A DNA stretch of 64,000 nt, from positions 248,001 through 312,000 of the forward strand of contig JAEWFC010000015.1 of NCBI GenBank assembly GCA_023389035.1, given 5' to 3'. A model generated the notes under the pieces. The model did not search any database, had not been told where the DNA came from, and saw only the letters and a list, made by a program, of their open reading frames with translations. The DNA comes from Acidobacteriota bacterium. Lineage in GTDB: Bacteria; Acidobacteriota; Blastocatellia; Pyrinomonadales; Pyrinomonadaceae. Positions 33,410 through 42,063 of this stretch are shown here, one piece after another. Positions within the stretch are counted from its first letter, which is position 1. Every line of letters starts with the position of its first letter. The position numbers were made by a program, and so were the translations under genes.

Positions 33410-35473
33410 TTACTTCCGCATTAGTTCCGCGACCAGCGGCTCCGCATCGTAAACTTTCCGCAACGCTTCAAGTATGCCCGCTGAGTGAACACCGACTGCA
33501 CGTGAACCTTCGGAATCTTCGATATACCAATAACGGTTCGATAGCTTTTGCAGGTTACTGTCGAAATTCAGGCCGACGACCTCGCCGTTGCGGTTGATCA
33601 CTGGTGAGCCCGAATTGCCGCCGATAGTGTCCGCGGTATACACGAAGTTCAGCGGCGTCGAAAGTTCTAAGCGGCTGCGGCGGTCTTTCAAGCTTTGCGG
33701 AAGATCGTAGGGCGGCATTTCCTTGAAGCTTAAGGCACGATCGTAGAGTCCGTAGAACGTTGTTTTGTATGGCACGAGCGTCGTGTCTTCCTCGTAGCCC
33801 TTGACCACCCCGTATTCGATCCGCAGCTGCGAGTTTGCATCCGGCGGGATCGATTTGCCGTAAACTGCGAAGCGCGCCTGGGCGATGCGCGTTCCGTTGG
33901 CGGTCTCGATGTTCGTTATATTTGTCTCGTTCCATGCACGCAGCTCTCTGATCACCGGTTCGACACGTTGAGCGAGCGAGACCATCGGATCGGCCTGAGC
34001 CGCAGATGTGGACGTTGCATCCAGCATCGACTTCCTGACCGCCGGGTCCATCAGCTTAGTTTCGCGGATCGCTCGTCTTACCACCTCAGCAGGTTCAGCG
34101 TCGCCGAGAGCAGCTTTTACGAACGGATCGTCCGAACCTAAGACTTTTCGAGATTCCTCGAGCCAGTCGATCAGTAACGCCTCTTCTAATTCCGGATAGA
34201 TCGGTGCGGGCGAGACGATCGAATTCCTTAGCGACTCGAGACGCGAATCGCGATACTCAGGATATCTCTGACCATCGGGCTTTGCAGTCTCGATACGATA
34301 GGTAACTATCTGCTGCGCGATGGTCGCAAGGCGTGAAGGGGCAAGATTTGAGAATGCGAGCCGCTTAGACATTTCGGGAAGCTTTGAATACGCTGCCGAG
34401 ATGTTTTCCCAAGCCGGAGCATATTGTTTTTCAAGGTCCGGCTTTTCGGCTAGCCGTTCGCGGAGTTCATTCTCTTCGGCTTCCTTCTTCGCAAAGTTCC
34501 TCGGGTTTAGCAGGCCATCCTGCTGGCCCGCAAGCCTTTTCAATGCGTTCGCAAACGAACGCATTCCGCCCGACGCCTGCCTTGCCTGTTCCGCCCCAAG
34601 CTTTGAATATTCCTCTAACGCTCGGCGACGCGACTCCCAAACGTGTTTTTGCAGCGGATTTCCATGATCACGCTGGTATGCAAGCTGTGCAACGGTCAAC
34701 AGCCGAGCGGTCGAACCGGGATATCCCGAGACCACGATAAACTCTCCTTCCTCGGCACCGGTGCCTGACCATTTCAAATGGTTGGTTGTTTCCGCAGGCT
34801 TATCGTTCTCATAGGCCCGCAGGAATGTGAAATCGAGGTCATGTCGCGGGAACGTGAAATTATCGTGATCGCCGCCGAAGAACGCCGCTTGTTCCTCCGG
34901 TGCCATCACCAGTCTGATATCGGTGTAAACCTTATTGCGATACAGCCAGTATTCTCCGCCGCTGTAGAAAGAGATCACGTCGCACCGCAACGCGGTCTTT
35001 GCGACACAGTCTTTTTCAATAGCGGATATTTCTGCGGACCTTTTTGCGGCCATCTCGGCATCGGTGCCCGAACCAGCAGCACCATGGACTCTGCCGGTGA
35101 CGTCCTCGTACGAGAATAGAATCGCGACCTGTGCATCCGGGATCTTCAATTCCTCAGCAGTTGTTTTCGCATAAAACCCGGTTTTCATCAGGTCTCGCTC
35201 TTTTGTCGAGAGCCTTCCGATGTAGCCTGACGCTACGTGATGATTCGTAGCGATAAGGCCGTTCGACGAGACAAATACGCCCGACGCTCCACCTATCTTG
35301 GGACTCGAAAGCCGCACGCGGTCAAGCCATTCCTTCGACGGCTCGAAGTTATAACGTTCCTTCCACTGTCTAAGAGGCGGATTATCGAACGTCCACATTC
35401 CGTCATCCGCAAGGAACGCAGGAACGCTTACCAAAAAGCTAATAACTAAAAGGATCGAGAATGCGGCTTTCAT
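33410..35473 (-). CDS. S46-family serine peptidase (DPP7/DPP11-like)
   Basis: 687 residues with a signal peptide (AAFSILLVISFLVSVPAFL). The chymotrypsin-like His is in GLIATNHHVASG, the catalytic Asp is in GGDHDNFTFPRHDLDFTF, and Ser is in GGNSGSPVINRNGEVVGLNFD. A helical insert of about 250 residues lies between the Asp and Ser, as in dipeptidyl peptidases DPP7 and DPP11. These enzymes release dipeptides in the periplasm. It starts 7 bp after the aminotransferase stop, so the two form an operon. Confidence 0.94.
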   Translation of the reverse strand: MKAAFSILLVISFLVSVPAFLADDGMWTFDNPPLRQWKERYNFEPSKEWLDRVRLSSPKIGGASGVFVSSNGLIATNHHVASGYIGRLSTKERDLMKTGFYAKTTAEELKIPDAQVAILFSYEDVTGRVHGAAGSGTDAEMAAKRSAEISAIEKDCVAKTALRCDVISFYSGGEYWLYRNKVYTDIRLVMAPEEQAAFFGGDHDNFTFPRHDLDFTFLRAYENDKPAETTNHLKWSGTGAEEGEFIVVSGYPGSTARLLTVAQLAYQRDHGNPLQKHVWESRRRALEEYSKLGAEQARQASGGMRSFANALKRLAGQQDGLLNPRNFAKKEAEENELRERLAEKPDLEKQYAPAWENISAAYSKLPEMSKRLAFSNLAPSRLATIAQQIVTYRIETAKPDGQRYPEYRDSRLESLRNSIVSPAPIYPELEEALLIDWLEESRKVLGSDDPFVKAALGDAEPAEVVRRAIRETKLMDPAVRKSMLDATSTSAAQADPMVSLAQRVEPVIRELRAWNETNITNIETANGTRIAQARFAVYGKSIPPDANSQLRIEYGVVKGYEEDTTLVPYKTTFYGLYDRALSFKEMPPYDLPQSLKDRRSRLELSTPLNFVYTADTIGGNSGSPVINRNGEVVGLNFDSNLQKLSNRYWYIEDSEGSRAVGVHSAGILEALRKVYDAEPLVAELMRK

Positions 35474-35480
35474 AATTTTA

Positions 35481-36647
35481 TTAGTTTAGAACGCTCTGTA
35501 GCTTCGCCATCGCACCGTCGAGTACTTCATCCTCGCGGGCAATGCAGATGCGAACGTGTGCGTCCCATTTGTCGGAATCTGCGAACGCGGAACCCGGAGT
35601 CATTCCCACCCCGGCGTCACGCATCAGCATTTCGTTGAACGCGATCGCGTCGTCGTACTTTTCGGGAATTCGTGCCCAGATGTAAAAGGCTGAGCCCGAA
35701 TCGTAAATATCAAAACCCATTTGGCGAAGCCCTTCGGAAAACGTCCGCCTCTTCGCGTCAAACTTGTCGCGCAGCCGCGTGTAGTAATCGCTGTCCGCCA
35801 TAAGGACACGCGAGAGAGCTGCCTGCAGCGGCGTTGCCGGGCAAACGTATATTACGTTCGCGGCATTGTTGATCGGAGCGATCAGTTCGCCCTTTCCGAA
35901 TGCATAGCCCAAACGCCAGCCTGAAATGTTCCACGATTTCGAAAAGGAGTTAACGGTTATCGTCCGTTCACGCATGTCCGGAAGTTTGGCGATGGGGGTG
36001 TGCGGATTTTCGCCGCTCACATAATGTTCATAAACCTCGTCGGAGATCACCAGCAGGTCCAGTTCCTTAGCAACGTCCGCGATCGACTCTAATTCGATCT
36101 GCGACATAACCTTTCCGCTCGGGTTAGCCGGTGAACAAACGATGATCGCCTTGAGCGGAAACTCCGAACGGTCTTTAAGTTCACGGCAGCGGCGTAAAAG
36201 GTCTTCTTTCGCAAAACTGAGGCTCGCGTCCGGGTTAAGCTCGAAGCTCTCATTCTTTGCCCCAAACTCCTCCAAGATCCGGCGGTGATACGGATAATAC
36301 GGCTCAAAGACCAATGCGGACTTCCCGCGAAGGTAAGCTTGCGCGATCCCGATCAGTGCTCCCGTACCGCCGTTGGTGATCATCAGTTCGTAGGGCGTGG
36401 CTGCAGTGTCGATGTCGATATCGTTGTAACTCTTGATCTTTTCAGCGACCGCGTTTCGAAGGTTAGCGTCGCCCTCGCTGCCGCCGTAATGATTTCGGCT
36501 GGCTGCGATGATCTCCGCGGCTTCTTTTGCAAGCTGCGGGTCGATCGGCAACTCCGATTGGCCCTGGACAAGGTTCCCTGCCGGCGGCACAAGCCGGGTT
36601 ATAGCCCTGATATCAGGCTTCGCTTTCTTAACTTTTGCTTCTGACAT
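35481..36647 (-). CDS. PLP-dependent aminotransferase, class I/II
   Basis: About 388 residues of fold-type I. PLP-binding Lys is in SFSKSWNISGWRLGY, TNGGTGALIGIAQAYL forms the phosphate loop, CSPANPSGKV carries the Asn, and ISDEVYEHY the Asp/Tyr. The last part (GVGMTPGSAF, VRICIAREDE) contains the substrate Arg. The type resembles aspartate aminotransferases of the AspC/Ib group, but the substrate is not determined. It is transcribed with the S46 peptidase, which suggests a role in using peptide-derived amino acids. Confidence 0.9.
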   Translation of the reverse strand: MSEAKVKKAKPDIRAITRLVPPAGNLVQGQSELPIDPQLAKEAAEIIAASRNHYGGSEGDANLRNAVAEKIKSYNDIDIDTAATPYELMITNGGTGALIGIAQAYLRGKSALVFEPYYPYHRRILEEFGAKNESFELNPDASLSFAKEDLLRRCRELKDRSEFPLKAIIVCSPANPSGKVMSQIELESIADVAKELDLLVISDEVYEHYVSGENPHTPIAKLPDMRERTITVNSFSKSWNISGWRLGYAFGKGELIAPINNAANVIYVCPATPLQAALSRVLMADSDYYTRLRDKFDAKRRTFSEGLRQMGFDIYDSGSAFYIWARIPEKYDDAIAFNEMLMRDAGVGMTPGSAFADSDKWDAHVRICIAREDEVLDGAMAKLQSVLN

Positions 36648-36789
36648 ATCGCAGAAAAGGATATCAGCAAAGTGTCGATTCTTTAAGTTTCGGCAATACG
36701 GAGCCAAAAAAGGACGAAATAGCGAGGTGTAAATTTTATTTATAGGCTCTGCCCGGCGAATACTTGGACGTTAGAACTGTTTCTTTTCC

Positions 36790-37041
36790 GCCAATAACTC
36801 ATTTTCTCTGGCGCGATAATTCGTTTTCTTGTCGCGATAATCAGTTTTTTCTTCTCAACAATCAGTATTTTTGCCTCAATAATCAGTATTTTCGTCTCAA
36901 TAATCAGTATTTAAGTCGCAAGAATCAGTAACTTCGTCGCAAAAATCAGTATTTTTGTCTCAATAATCAGTATTTTCGTCTCGATGATCAGTAGTTTCGT
37001 CGCGAAAATCAGTTTTTTAAACACAATAATTAGTAATTTCA
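36790..37041. repeat. 21-bp tandem array 4 (12 units)
   Basis: Twelve 21-bp units in strict phase. The typical unit reads TCTCAATAATCAGTATTTTCG split over the boundary, with TCTC and TCGC versions of the first four bases alternating irregularly. The minus strand is open except for one TAA (from the unit at 36895-36915) and would encode KILIIET heptads. It lies between two leftward genes, AAG glycosylase and the aminotransferase, within 143 bp upstream of the aminotransferase start. That is the one array in a co-directional gap rather than a convergent one. No terminator is seen beside it. Confidence 0.94.
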
Positions 37042-37060
37042 TCGCGCCGTCGGTCCGGTT

Positions 37061-37669
37061 TCAAGATCTTCGGCTGACGTACTTGTTGCCTTTCACCCAG
37101 AATCGCCATGGGTTTTCCGCATCGGCGCCTGCGTAATCGATCCCGATCCGCTTACCGATCGCTATTCGGTCGTCGGAGAAGCTCTCATGATCTTCAAGCC
37201 ACATCTCGTCGCCGGATAGATCCGTTCCGTTATATCGTCGATCGATATCAAGGGCGATGCACAGTTTTCCGGGCCCTGAGGTCAGGTTAGCGTCCTTCAT
37301 TTCACCACGCCTGGTACGCATGATTTCGAGCCCCTCCACCGGTTCGACGGCACGGATCAGCACAACGTGAGCGATTCCCTCTTCCCCGGTCACGAAATTC
37401 AGCTGGTAGTACATGCCGTAAACAAAAAAGATGTACGCAAAACCGCCGCCGCCGTAAGTGACCTCGTTTCTCGCAGTCCGGCGGCCGCCATAGCTGTGGG
37501 CCGCGCGATCATCAACGCCGAGATACGCTTCCGTCTCGACGATCATTCCCGAAACCCGGTTTCCGGTCGCGTCCGGTACCACCAGCAGCTTCCCCAACAT
37601 GTCGCGGGCGAGGCCTATCGTGTCAGTCGACGAAAAATAGTCTTTGCCTAACTTCCCTTTGGTACGCAT
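37061..37669 (-). CDS. 3-methyladenine DNA glycosylase, AAG/MPG family
   Basis: 202 residues of the AAG fold. IVETEAYLGVDDRAAHSYGGRRTARN contains the catalytic Glu and the family signature (given here over two motifs). YIFFVYGMYYQLNFVTG and LTSGPGKLCIALDI follow. The enzyme removes alkylated or deaminated purines and starts base-excision repair. It is divergent from the CBS-domain gene. The 3' end faces array 4. Confidence 0.94.
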   Translation of the reverse strand: MRTKGKLGKDYFSSTDTIGLARDMLGKLLVVPDATGNRVSGMIVETEAYLGVDDRAAHSYGGRRTARNEVTYGGGGFAYIFFVYGMYYQLNFVTGEEGIAHVVLIRAVEPVEGLEIMRTRRGEMKDANLTSGPGKLCIALDIDRRYNGTDLSGDEMWLEDHESFSDDRIAIGKRIGIDYAGADAENPWRFWVKGNKYVSRRS

Positions 37670-37766
37670 ATTGCCAACTAGATTATCAGCAAGCTTTATT
37701 CAGTAAAAAATGTTCGATTTGGGTACAGTCGCAATATGCGACCACGATCGAAATGAAGGAGATAGC

Positions 37767-38201
37767 ATGAACGTAAAAGATGTAATGACCGCTGATCCTA
37801 CGTGCTGCACTGCGGATACCAGCCTAAAGGATGTGGCTAAGATGATGGTTGAGAACGATTGCGGATGCATTCCCGTGGTTGATAGTACAGACAGCAAAAA
37901 GCCGATCGGGATGGTCACCGATCGCGATATTACCGTCCGCACGGTAGCTGAAGGAAAGAATCCGCTCGATCTAACCGCACGCGATGCGATGAGCAGTGAC
38001 GTTCAAACCGTCACTCCCGATACGTCGCTTGAAGACTGCTGCAACCTCATGGAGGAAAAGCAGATCCGTCGGGTTGCCGTCGTAGATGAAAGCGGTGCGT
38101 GCTGCGGCATGATCGCACAGGCAGATATAGCAATAAACGCCAATGAGAGAAAGACCGCTGAGGTCGTACAGGAAGTATCAAAGTCGGCTGCAGGCTCTTA
38201 A
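37767..38201 (+). CDS. CBS-domain pair protein
   Basis: About 144 residues. Two CBS motifs: MNVKDVMTADPTCCTADTSL with DNDCGCIPVVDS-like core, and DAMSSDVQTVTPDTSLEDCC with RRVAVVDES. GMVTDRDI and GMIAQADI end the two halves. Stand-alone CBS pairs bind adenosyl nucleotides and modulate partners. There are six cysteines, four as CC pairs, which is unusual and could respond to redox. AAGGAG precedes the ATG at 37767. Confidence 0.9.
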   Translation: MNVKDVMTADPTCCTADTSLKDVAKMMVENDCGCIPVVDSTDSKKPIGMVTDRDITVRTVAEGKNPLDLTARDAMSSDVQTVTPDTSLEDCCNLMEEKQIRRVAVVDESGACCGMIAQADIAINANERKTAEVVQEVSKSAAGS

Positions 38202-38237
38202 AAGGCAAAGGAAGAACAAGGGGGCACAAGGGGGACG

Positions 38238-38270
38238 AAAGGGGACGCGGGGCGCGTCTCCTTTCTTTTT
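38238..38270. terminator. Terminator after the CBS gene
   Basis: Stem AAAGGGGACGC/GCGTCTCCTTT (one G-T pair) followed by a CTTTTT run. It overlaps the stop codon of the converging VOC gene. The sequence just before it is G-rich. Confidence 0.7.
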
Positions 38271-38616
38271 ATTTGTCTTTGGGGTAATAGATCAGCTCGA
38301 GAATATTTCCGTCGATGCCCCTCGTGTAGAACGAAGAGGTGCCGTCGCGATGCGGTTTTATCGGCCTCCCTTCTTTTTCTGCAGCAGCCTCCAGCTCTGC
38401 AAGGGTCTCAACCTTTAAACCGAAATGCGGCGGATGCTTGGATTCGGGCGGCAGTAAAGCGATCCCAAACCCGCGGGCGTCGCGCAACATCGCCCAATCC
38501 TCATACACGGTCTCGACTGTAAAGCCCAGCTGTTTGTAACCATCGACCGCTGTTTGCAGATCTTCGCATTTAACTGCGATGTGATCGACGGTTCCGGTAA
38601 ATCTGATATCGCTCAT
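38269..38616 (-). CDS. VOC-superfamily (glyoxalase-fold) protein
   Basis: 115 residues with the two beta-alpha-beta-beta-beta modules of the vicinal oxygen chelate fold. VDHIAVKCEDLQTAVDGYKQLGF opens it (split as VDHIAVKCED and GYKQLGF), HFGLKVETLAELE is the second module, and SSFYTRGIDGNILELIYYP ends it. The metal-ligand His of VDHIA and the Glu of LELIY are kept. Probably a dioxygenase, lyase or isomerase, but the substrate cannot be read. A GAGGTGAG site precedes the ATG. Confidence 0.85.
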   Translation of the reverse strand: MSDIRFTGTVDHIAVKCEDLQTAVDGYKQLGFTVETVYEDWAMLRDARGFGIALLPPESKHPPHFGLKVETLAELEAAAEKEGRPIKPHRDGTSSFYTRGIDGNILELIYYPKDK

Positions 38617-38751
38617 GGTCTCACCTCGAATGGCACTATTCTATCAGAATGTAAGAACTCCGTACGGGCGACATTCCCCTGCACGGCCTGCATCAAACCT
38701 CATGAACTACGAAAATGCTCACCGGAAATGGTAAATTACTGGTCAACAACA

Positions 38752-40083
38752 ATGAAGCTATTTACTCTTTTAGTTCTTCTTACGCTCGGCGCGGCTGTCT
38801 TCGCCCAGACGCCCGAAGCCAAGGTGCTAGCGACCGCGAATAGCATATCGTTCACCGCTGACGACCTTTCACAGCAGGGCAAGACCATCTACCTGCGTTC
38901 GAATGAGATCCTCGCCGCTAACCGCAGCAAATTTCTCGAACAGACCATCGCCGAACAGCTGATAAAGACCGAGGCGGACGCACGAGGTATGTCCTCCGCC
39001 AAACTTCTGGCCGATGAGTTCGCAAAGATCCCGCTGCCTTCCGATGAACGCATTGCCGAGGTCGTTGAAATGAATCGTGCGGCACTTGCCGGGCTTTCGC
39101 CAGCTGAGGCACGTGAACGCGTAGTGCAGGAAATGCTCCGCGAGCCTTCAGCTAAGGCTGAAGCAGAGTTGATCGAACGCCTGAAGACAAAACTTAAGTT
39201 CACCGCCGGGAAAGATATCAACGACGCCGCTCTCAAACCATCCGACGTGGTCTTTACAATAAATGCTAAACCGTTCACTGCGGCGGATTTCAATGAGATG
39301 AACCGTGTCGCATTGAATGACGTCGATGTTCATATCTATGAAGAGATCCGGGGAGATCTGGAAGACGCTATTCTTAATCGCCTCATAATCACCGAGGCTG
39401 CCGCACAAAAGCTTGATTCTTCGGAACTCGTCAAGCGTGAGATCTCGGATAAAACGGTTGACGGGTCCGAACGCGAACGAGCCCTCCTGATCGCCGCACT
39501 GCAGGAAAGGCTATTCAAAAAGCATAACGTAAACCTTCTTCTGCCCGAGCCGCCGGCTCTCGTTCTAAATGTTTCCGCTGACGACGATCCCGCGGTCGGG
39601 CCGGTCAACGCAAAGGTCACGATCGTCACCTTTATCGATTATCAGTGTTCTGCATGTGCCGGTTTTAGCCCGGTGATAAAAAAGGTCGCGTCAGAATTCG
39701 GTCAGCGTGTCAGGCTCGTCGTCCGGGATTATCCGCTGATGAGCATTCACCCGAACGCTTTCAATGCGGCCCTTGCGGCGAACGCGGCGGGACGGCAAGG
39801 GAAATACTTTGAATACGGTGATCTGCTTTATGCAGATCAGGATTCTCTGGATGACGCGTCGCTAATTAAATATGCAGAGCAACTGGGGCTCGATGCCAAC
39901 AAGTTCAGATCCGATATGACCGACCCGAAGAACGCCGAAGAGGTTAGGAAAGACATGACGGACGGGGATTCGTACGGCGTCAGCGGAACTCCGACGATCT
40001 ATATCAACGGAGTAAAACATCACGGCTTGAGCGAAACGCGTTTTCGTCAAGCGGTCGAAAAAGCGTTAGGTGGGGTAAAATAA
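38752..40083 (+). CDS. Periplasmic DsbA-like thioredoxin with a chaperone-type N-terminus
   Basis: About 443 residues. A signal peptide (MKLFTLLVLLTLGAAVFA) is followed by a helical N-terminal 250 residues with SurA/PrsA-like features (FTADDLSQQGKTIYLRSNE, FLEQTIAEQLIKTEADARGM) and a second similar helical repeat. The C-terminal 180 residues are a DsbA-like thioredoxin: VTIVTFIDYQCSACAGFSPV with active site CSAC, and SYGVSGTPTIYINGVKHHG with the cis-Pro TPT. It may join chaperone and disulphide activity in the periplasm. It leads a four-gene rightward run with very short gaps. Confidence 0.88.
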   Translation: MKLFTLLVLLTLGAAVFAQTPEAKVLATANSISFTADDLSQQGKTIYLRSNEILAANRSKFLEQTIAEQLIKTEADARGMSSAKLLADEFAKIPLPSDERIAEVVEMNRAALAGLSPAEARERVVQEMLREPSAKAEAELIERLKTKLKFTAGKDINDAALKPSDVVFTINAKPFTAADFNEMNRVALNDVDVHIYEEIRGDLEDAILNRLIITEAAAQKLDSSELVKREISDKTVDGSERERALLIAALQERLFKKHNVNLLLPEPPALVLNVSADDDPAVGPVNAKVTIVTFIDYQCSACAGFSPVIKKVASEFGQRVRLVVRDYPLMSIHPNAFNAALAANAAGRQGKYFEYGDLLYADQDSLDDASLIKYAEQLGLDANKFRSDMTDPKNAEEVRKDMTDGDSYGVSGTPTIYINGVKHHGLSETRFRQAVEKALGGVK

Positions 40084-40089
40084 GAGCCG

Positions 40090-40914
40090 ATGCGATATAT
40101 CTTTCTTTTGATAATTCTTTCGGTGGCGGCCGGATGCGGATCTTCCAGCGGCCCTGCGAATAAGCCTGTGAACTCGACACAGCCTGCAAAGCTGCCGACA
40201 TATTCGTACGAGATAGTGAATACCTATCCGCACGACGCCGGAGCGTTCACTCAGGGACTTCTGTTCCATAACGGATTCCTCTACGAAGGCACGGGCGGCG
40301 ACGACGAGAATAACGATCCGTTTTACTCCTCGCTACGAAAGGTCGAGATCGAGACCGGAAAGGTGCTGCAAAAACATGACGTGCCGCGGGAGTATTTTGG
40401 CGAGGGCATCGCACTTCTGGGGGATAAGATCTATCAGCTTACCTGGAAGGAAGGCAAGGCATTCGTCTATGACCTGGAAACTTTTCGCTTGCTGCAGGAA
40501 TTCAACTATCAGGGACAAGGCTGGGGCCTTACCGAGGACGGTACGAACCTTTATCAAAGCGACGGAACGCATGTGATCCGTGTTCTCGATCCCGAGACTT
40601 TCAAGACCGTGCGATCGATCATTGTAACGGACGAGAACGGAAAGCCTGTGATGCAGCTCAACGAACTGGAATGGGTCAAGGGCGAGATCTGGGCTAACAT
40701 CTGGCAGAAAGGCTGGATCGCTAGGATCGACCCGCAATCCGGTAAACTCCTTGGCCGCATCAATCTGGATAAGATACTCGATGAAGAGCTTAAACAGAAT
40801 CGAAACGCCAACGTGTTGAACGGCATAGCTTATGACGAAGCCGGCGACCGATTATTCGTCACGGGAAAGCTCTGGCGGCGGCTGTTTGAGATCAAGATAG
40901 TTCCGCAAAATTAA
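40090..40914 (+). CDS. Glutaminyl-peptide cyclotransferase (plant-type, lipoprotein)
   Basis: 274 residues. A lipoprotein signal (ILSVAAGCGSSSG, lipobox Cys about residue 17) places it in the periplasm. The body has the five-bladed propeller motifs of the glutamine cyclotransferase family: PHDAGAFTQGLLF, LYEGTGGDDEN, GEGIALLGDKIYQLTWKEG, GWGLTEDGTNLYQSDGT, LNELEWVKGEIWANIW. It converts N-terminal glutamine to pyroglutamate. It starts 6 bp after the DsbA-like gene. Confidence 0.92.
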   Translation: MRYIFLLIILSVAAGCGSSSGPANKPVNSTQPAKLPTYSYEIVNTYPHDAGAFTQGLLFHNGFLYEGTGGDDENNDPFYSSLRKVEIETGKVLQKHDVPREYFGEGIALLGDKIYQLTWKEGKAFVYDLETFRLLQEFNYQGQGWGLTEDGTNLYQSDGTHVIRVLDPETFKTVRSIIVTDENGKPVMQLNELEWVKGEIWANIWQKGWIARIDPQSGKLLGRINLDKILDEELKQNRNANVLNGIAYDEAGDRLFVTGKLWRRLFEIKIVPQN

Positions 40915-40915
40915 A

Positions 40916-41392
40916 GTGAAAGAAAGGGACGTCGAACTAATGCGTCGGGCGATCGAGCTTGCTCGCGAAGGAGTTTCCGATGGAATCGGTGGGCCTTTCG
41001 GTGCCGTTATCGCACGCGACGGTATCATAATCGGCGAAGGTGCCAATCGCGTTACCGCTACCAACGACCCTACGGCGCACGCCGAGGTTGTAGCAATAAG
41101 AAATGCCTGCCGCGAGATCGGGAGTTTTCAGCTCGATGGGTGTGTAATATACGCATCGTCGGAACCATGTCCGATGTGTCTCGGGGCGATCTACTGGGCT
41201 CGGCCCGAGCGTCTTTACATCGCGTGCACTCGCGATGACGCTGCCAAAGCAGGATTTGATGATGCTTTTATATACGAAGAGATCAATCGAGAGTTGGCCG
41301 ATCGCCGAGTGCCCGTCGAAGGGCTGCTTCGTGATGAGGGGCTGGAGGTTTTCCGCGAATGGGTCGCAAGCCCAAACAAGATCGAGTACTGA
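40916..41392 (+). CDS. Nucleoside/guanine deaminase, cytidine-deaminase fold
   Basis: 158 residues with a GTG start 1 bp after the preceding stop. The zinc motif is HAEVVAIR with Glu as proton shuttle, then PCPMCLGAIYWARPERLY. The C-terminus EVFREWVASPNKIEY matches guanine deaminase GuaD of the Bacillus subtilis type, where a C-terminal tail covers the active site. It could also act on other purines. TadA is less likely because RNA-binding residues at the end are not those of TadA. Confidence 0.88.
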   Translation: MKERDVELMRRAIELAREGVSDGIGGPFGAVIARDGIIIGEGANRVTATNDPTAHAEVVAIRNACREIGSFQLDGCVIYASSEPCPMCLGAIYWARPERLYIACTRDDAAKAGFDDAFIYEEINRELADRRVPVEGLLRDEGLEVFREWVASPNKIEY

Positions 41393-41404
41393 TACGAAGC
41401 TCTT

Positions 41405-41854
41405 GTGCAGAATATCTATCTATTAATAATTATCGCCCTGGTGATCGGAGCCATCTTGCCGCTGCAGATAGGCGTGAATGCAAAGCTTGCTGACGCGGTC
41501 GGCAGTCCTTTGATCTCCGCATTTCTCTCATTCCTAGTCGGTACACTTTCGCTTCTGACGTACATTCTTATTACCGGCATTCCCCTTTCCGGTGCTGCCG
41601 GAGCCCGCAACGCTTCGCCCGCTGCCTGGACCGGTGGAATGATCGGAGCGGTGTACGTTGCGATGTCCATCATCCTGCTCCCAAAGCTTGGTGCCGCACT
41701 GACGATCGCACTGATCGTCGCGGGCCAGATGATCATGTCCGTTATCACCGATCACTTCGGCGTCCTTGGCGTTGAAGTAAGACCGATCTCACCCGGCAGG
41801 CTTGCTGGAATCGCACTCGTTATCGCCGGCGTCGCTCTCATCCGAAAGTTCTAG
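41405..41854 (+). CDS. YdcZ/DUF606-family membrane transporter
   Basis: 149 residues with a GTG start. Five hydrophobic segments (LLIIIALVIGAILPLQIGV, ISAFLSFLVGTLSLLTYIL, GGMIGAVYVAMSIILLPKLG, LTIALIVAGQMIMSVITDH, LAGIALVIAGVALI). DUF606 proteins resemble half of a drug/metabolite transporter. It is the last of the four-gene run at 38.7-41.9 kb. Confidence 0.85.
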   Translation: MQNIYLLIIIALVIGAILPLQIGVNAKLADAVGSPLISAFLSFLVGTLSLLTYILITGIPLSGAAGARNASPAAWTGGMIGAVYVAMSIILLPKLGAALTIALIVAGQMIMSVITDHFGVLGVEVRPISPGRLAGIALVIAGVALIRKF

Positions 41855-42063
41855 TCGATCCGGTTATTCGAGTTACGCGTCGCACGGAGAAGCACCAGAT
41901 CCTACAGCTCTGGAAACCGAGAGTCCGGTTGTCGTCAACGAGTCCTCCAAGATAAGACCGACGGAAACGCCTTCAAATTAATTTGGAACAAAGCACGTCA
42001 AACATTGTCTAAGTGAGTAGCCGTTGGCACCGGTGTCGCGAAAAACTCACGGAGGGATCTGAA

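Noticed and set aside
38205..38245. G-rich repeated stretch as a possible G-quadruplex
   Set aside because: There are only three clear G-runs before the terminator stem, too few and too irregular to support a quadruplex.
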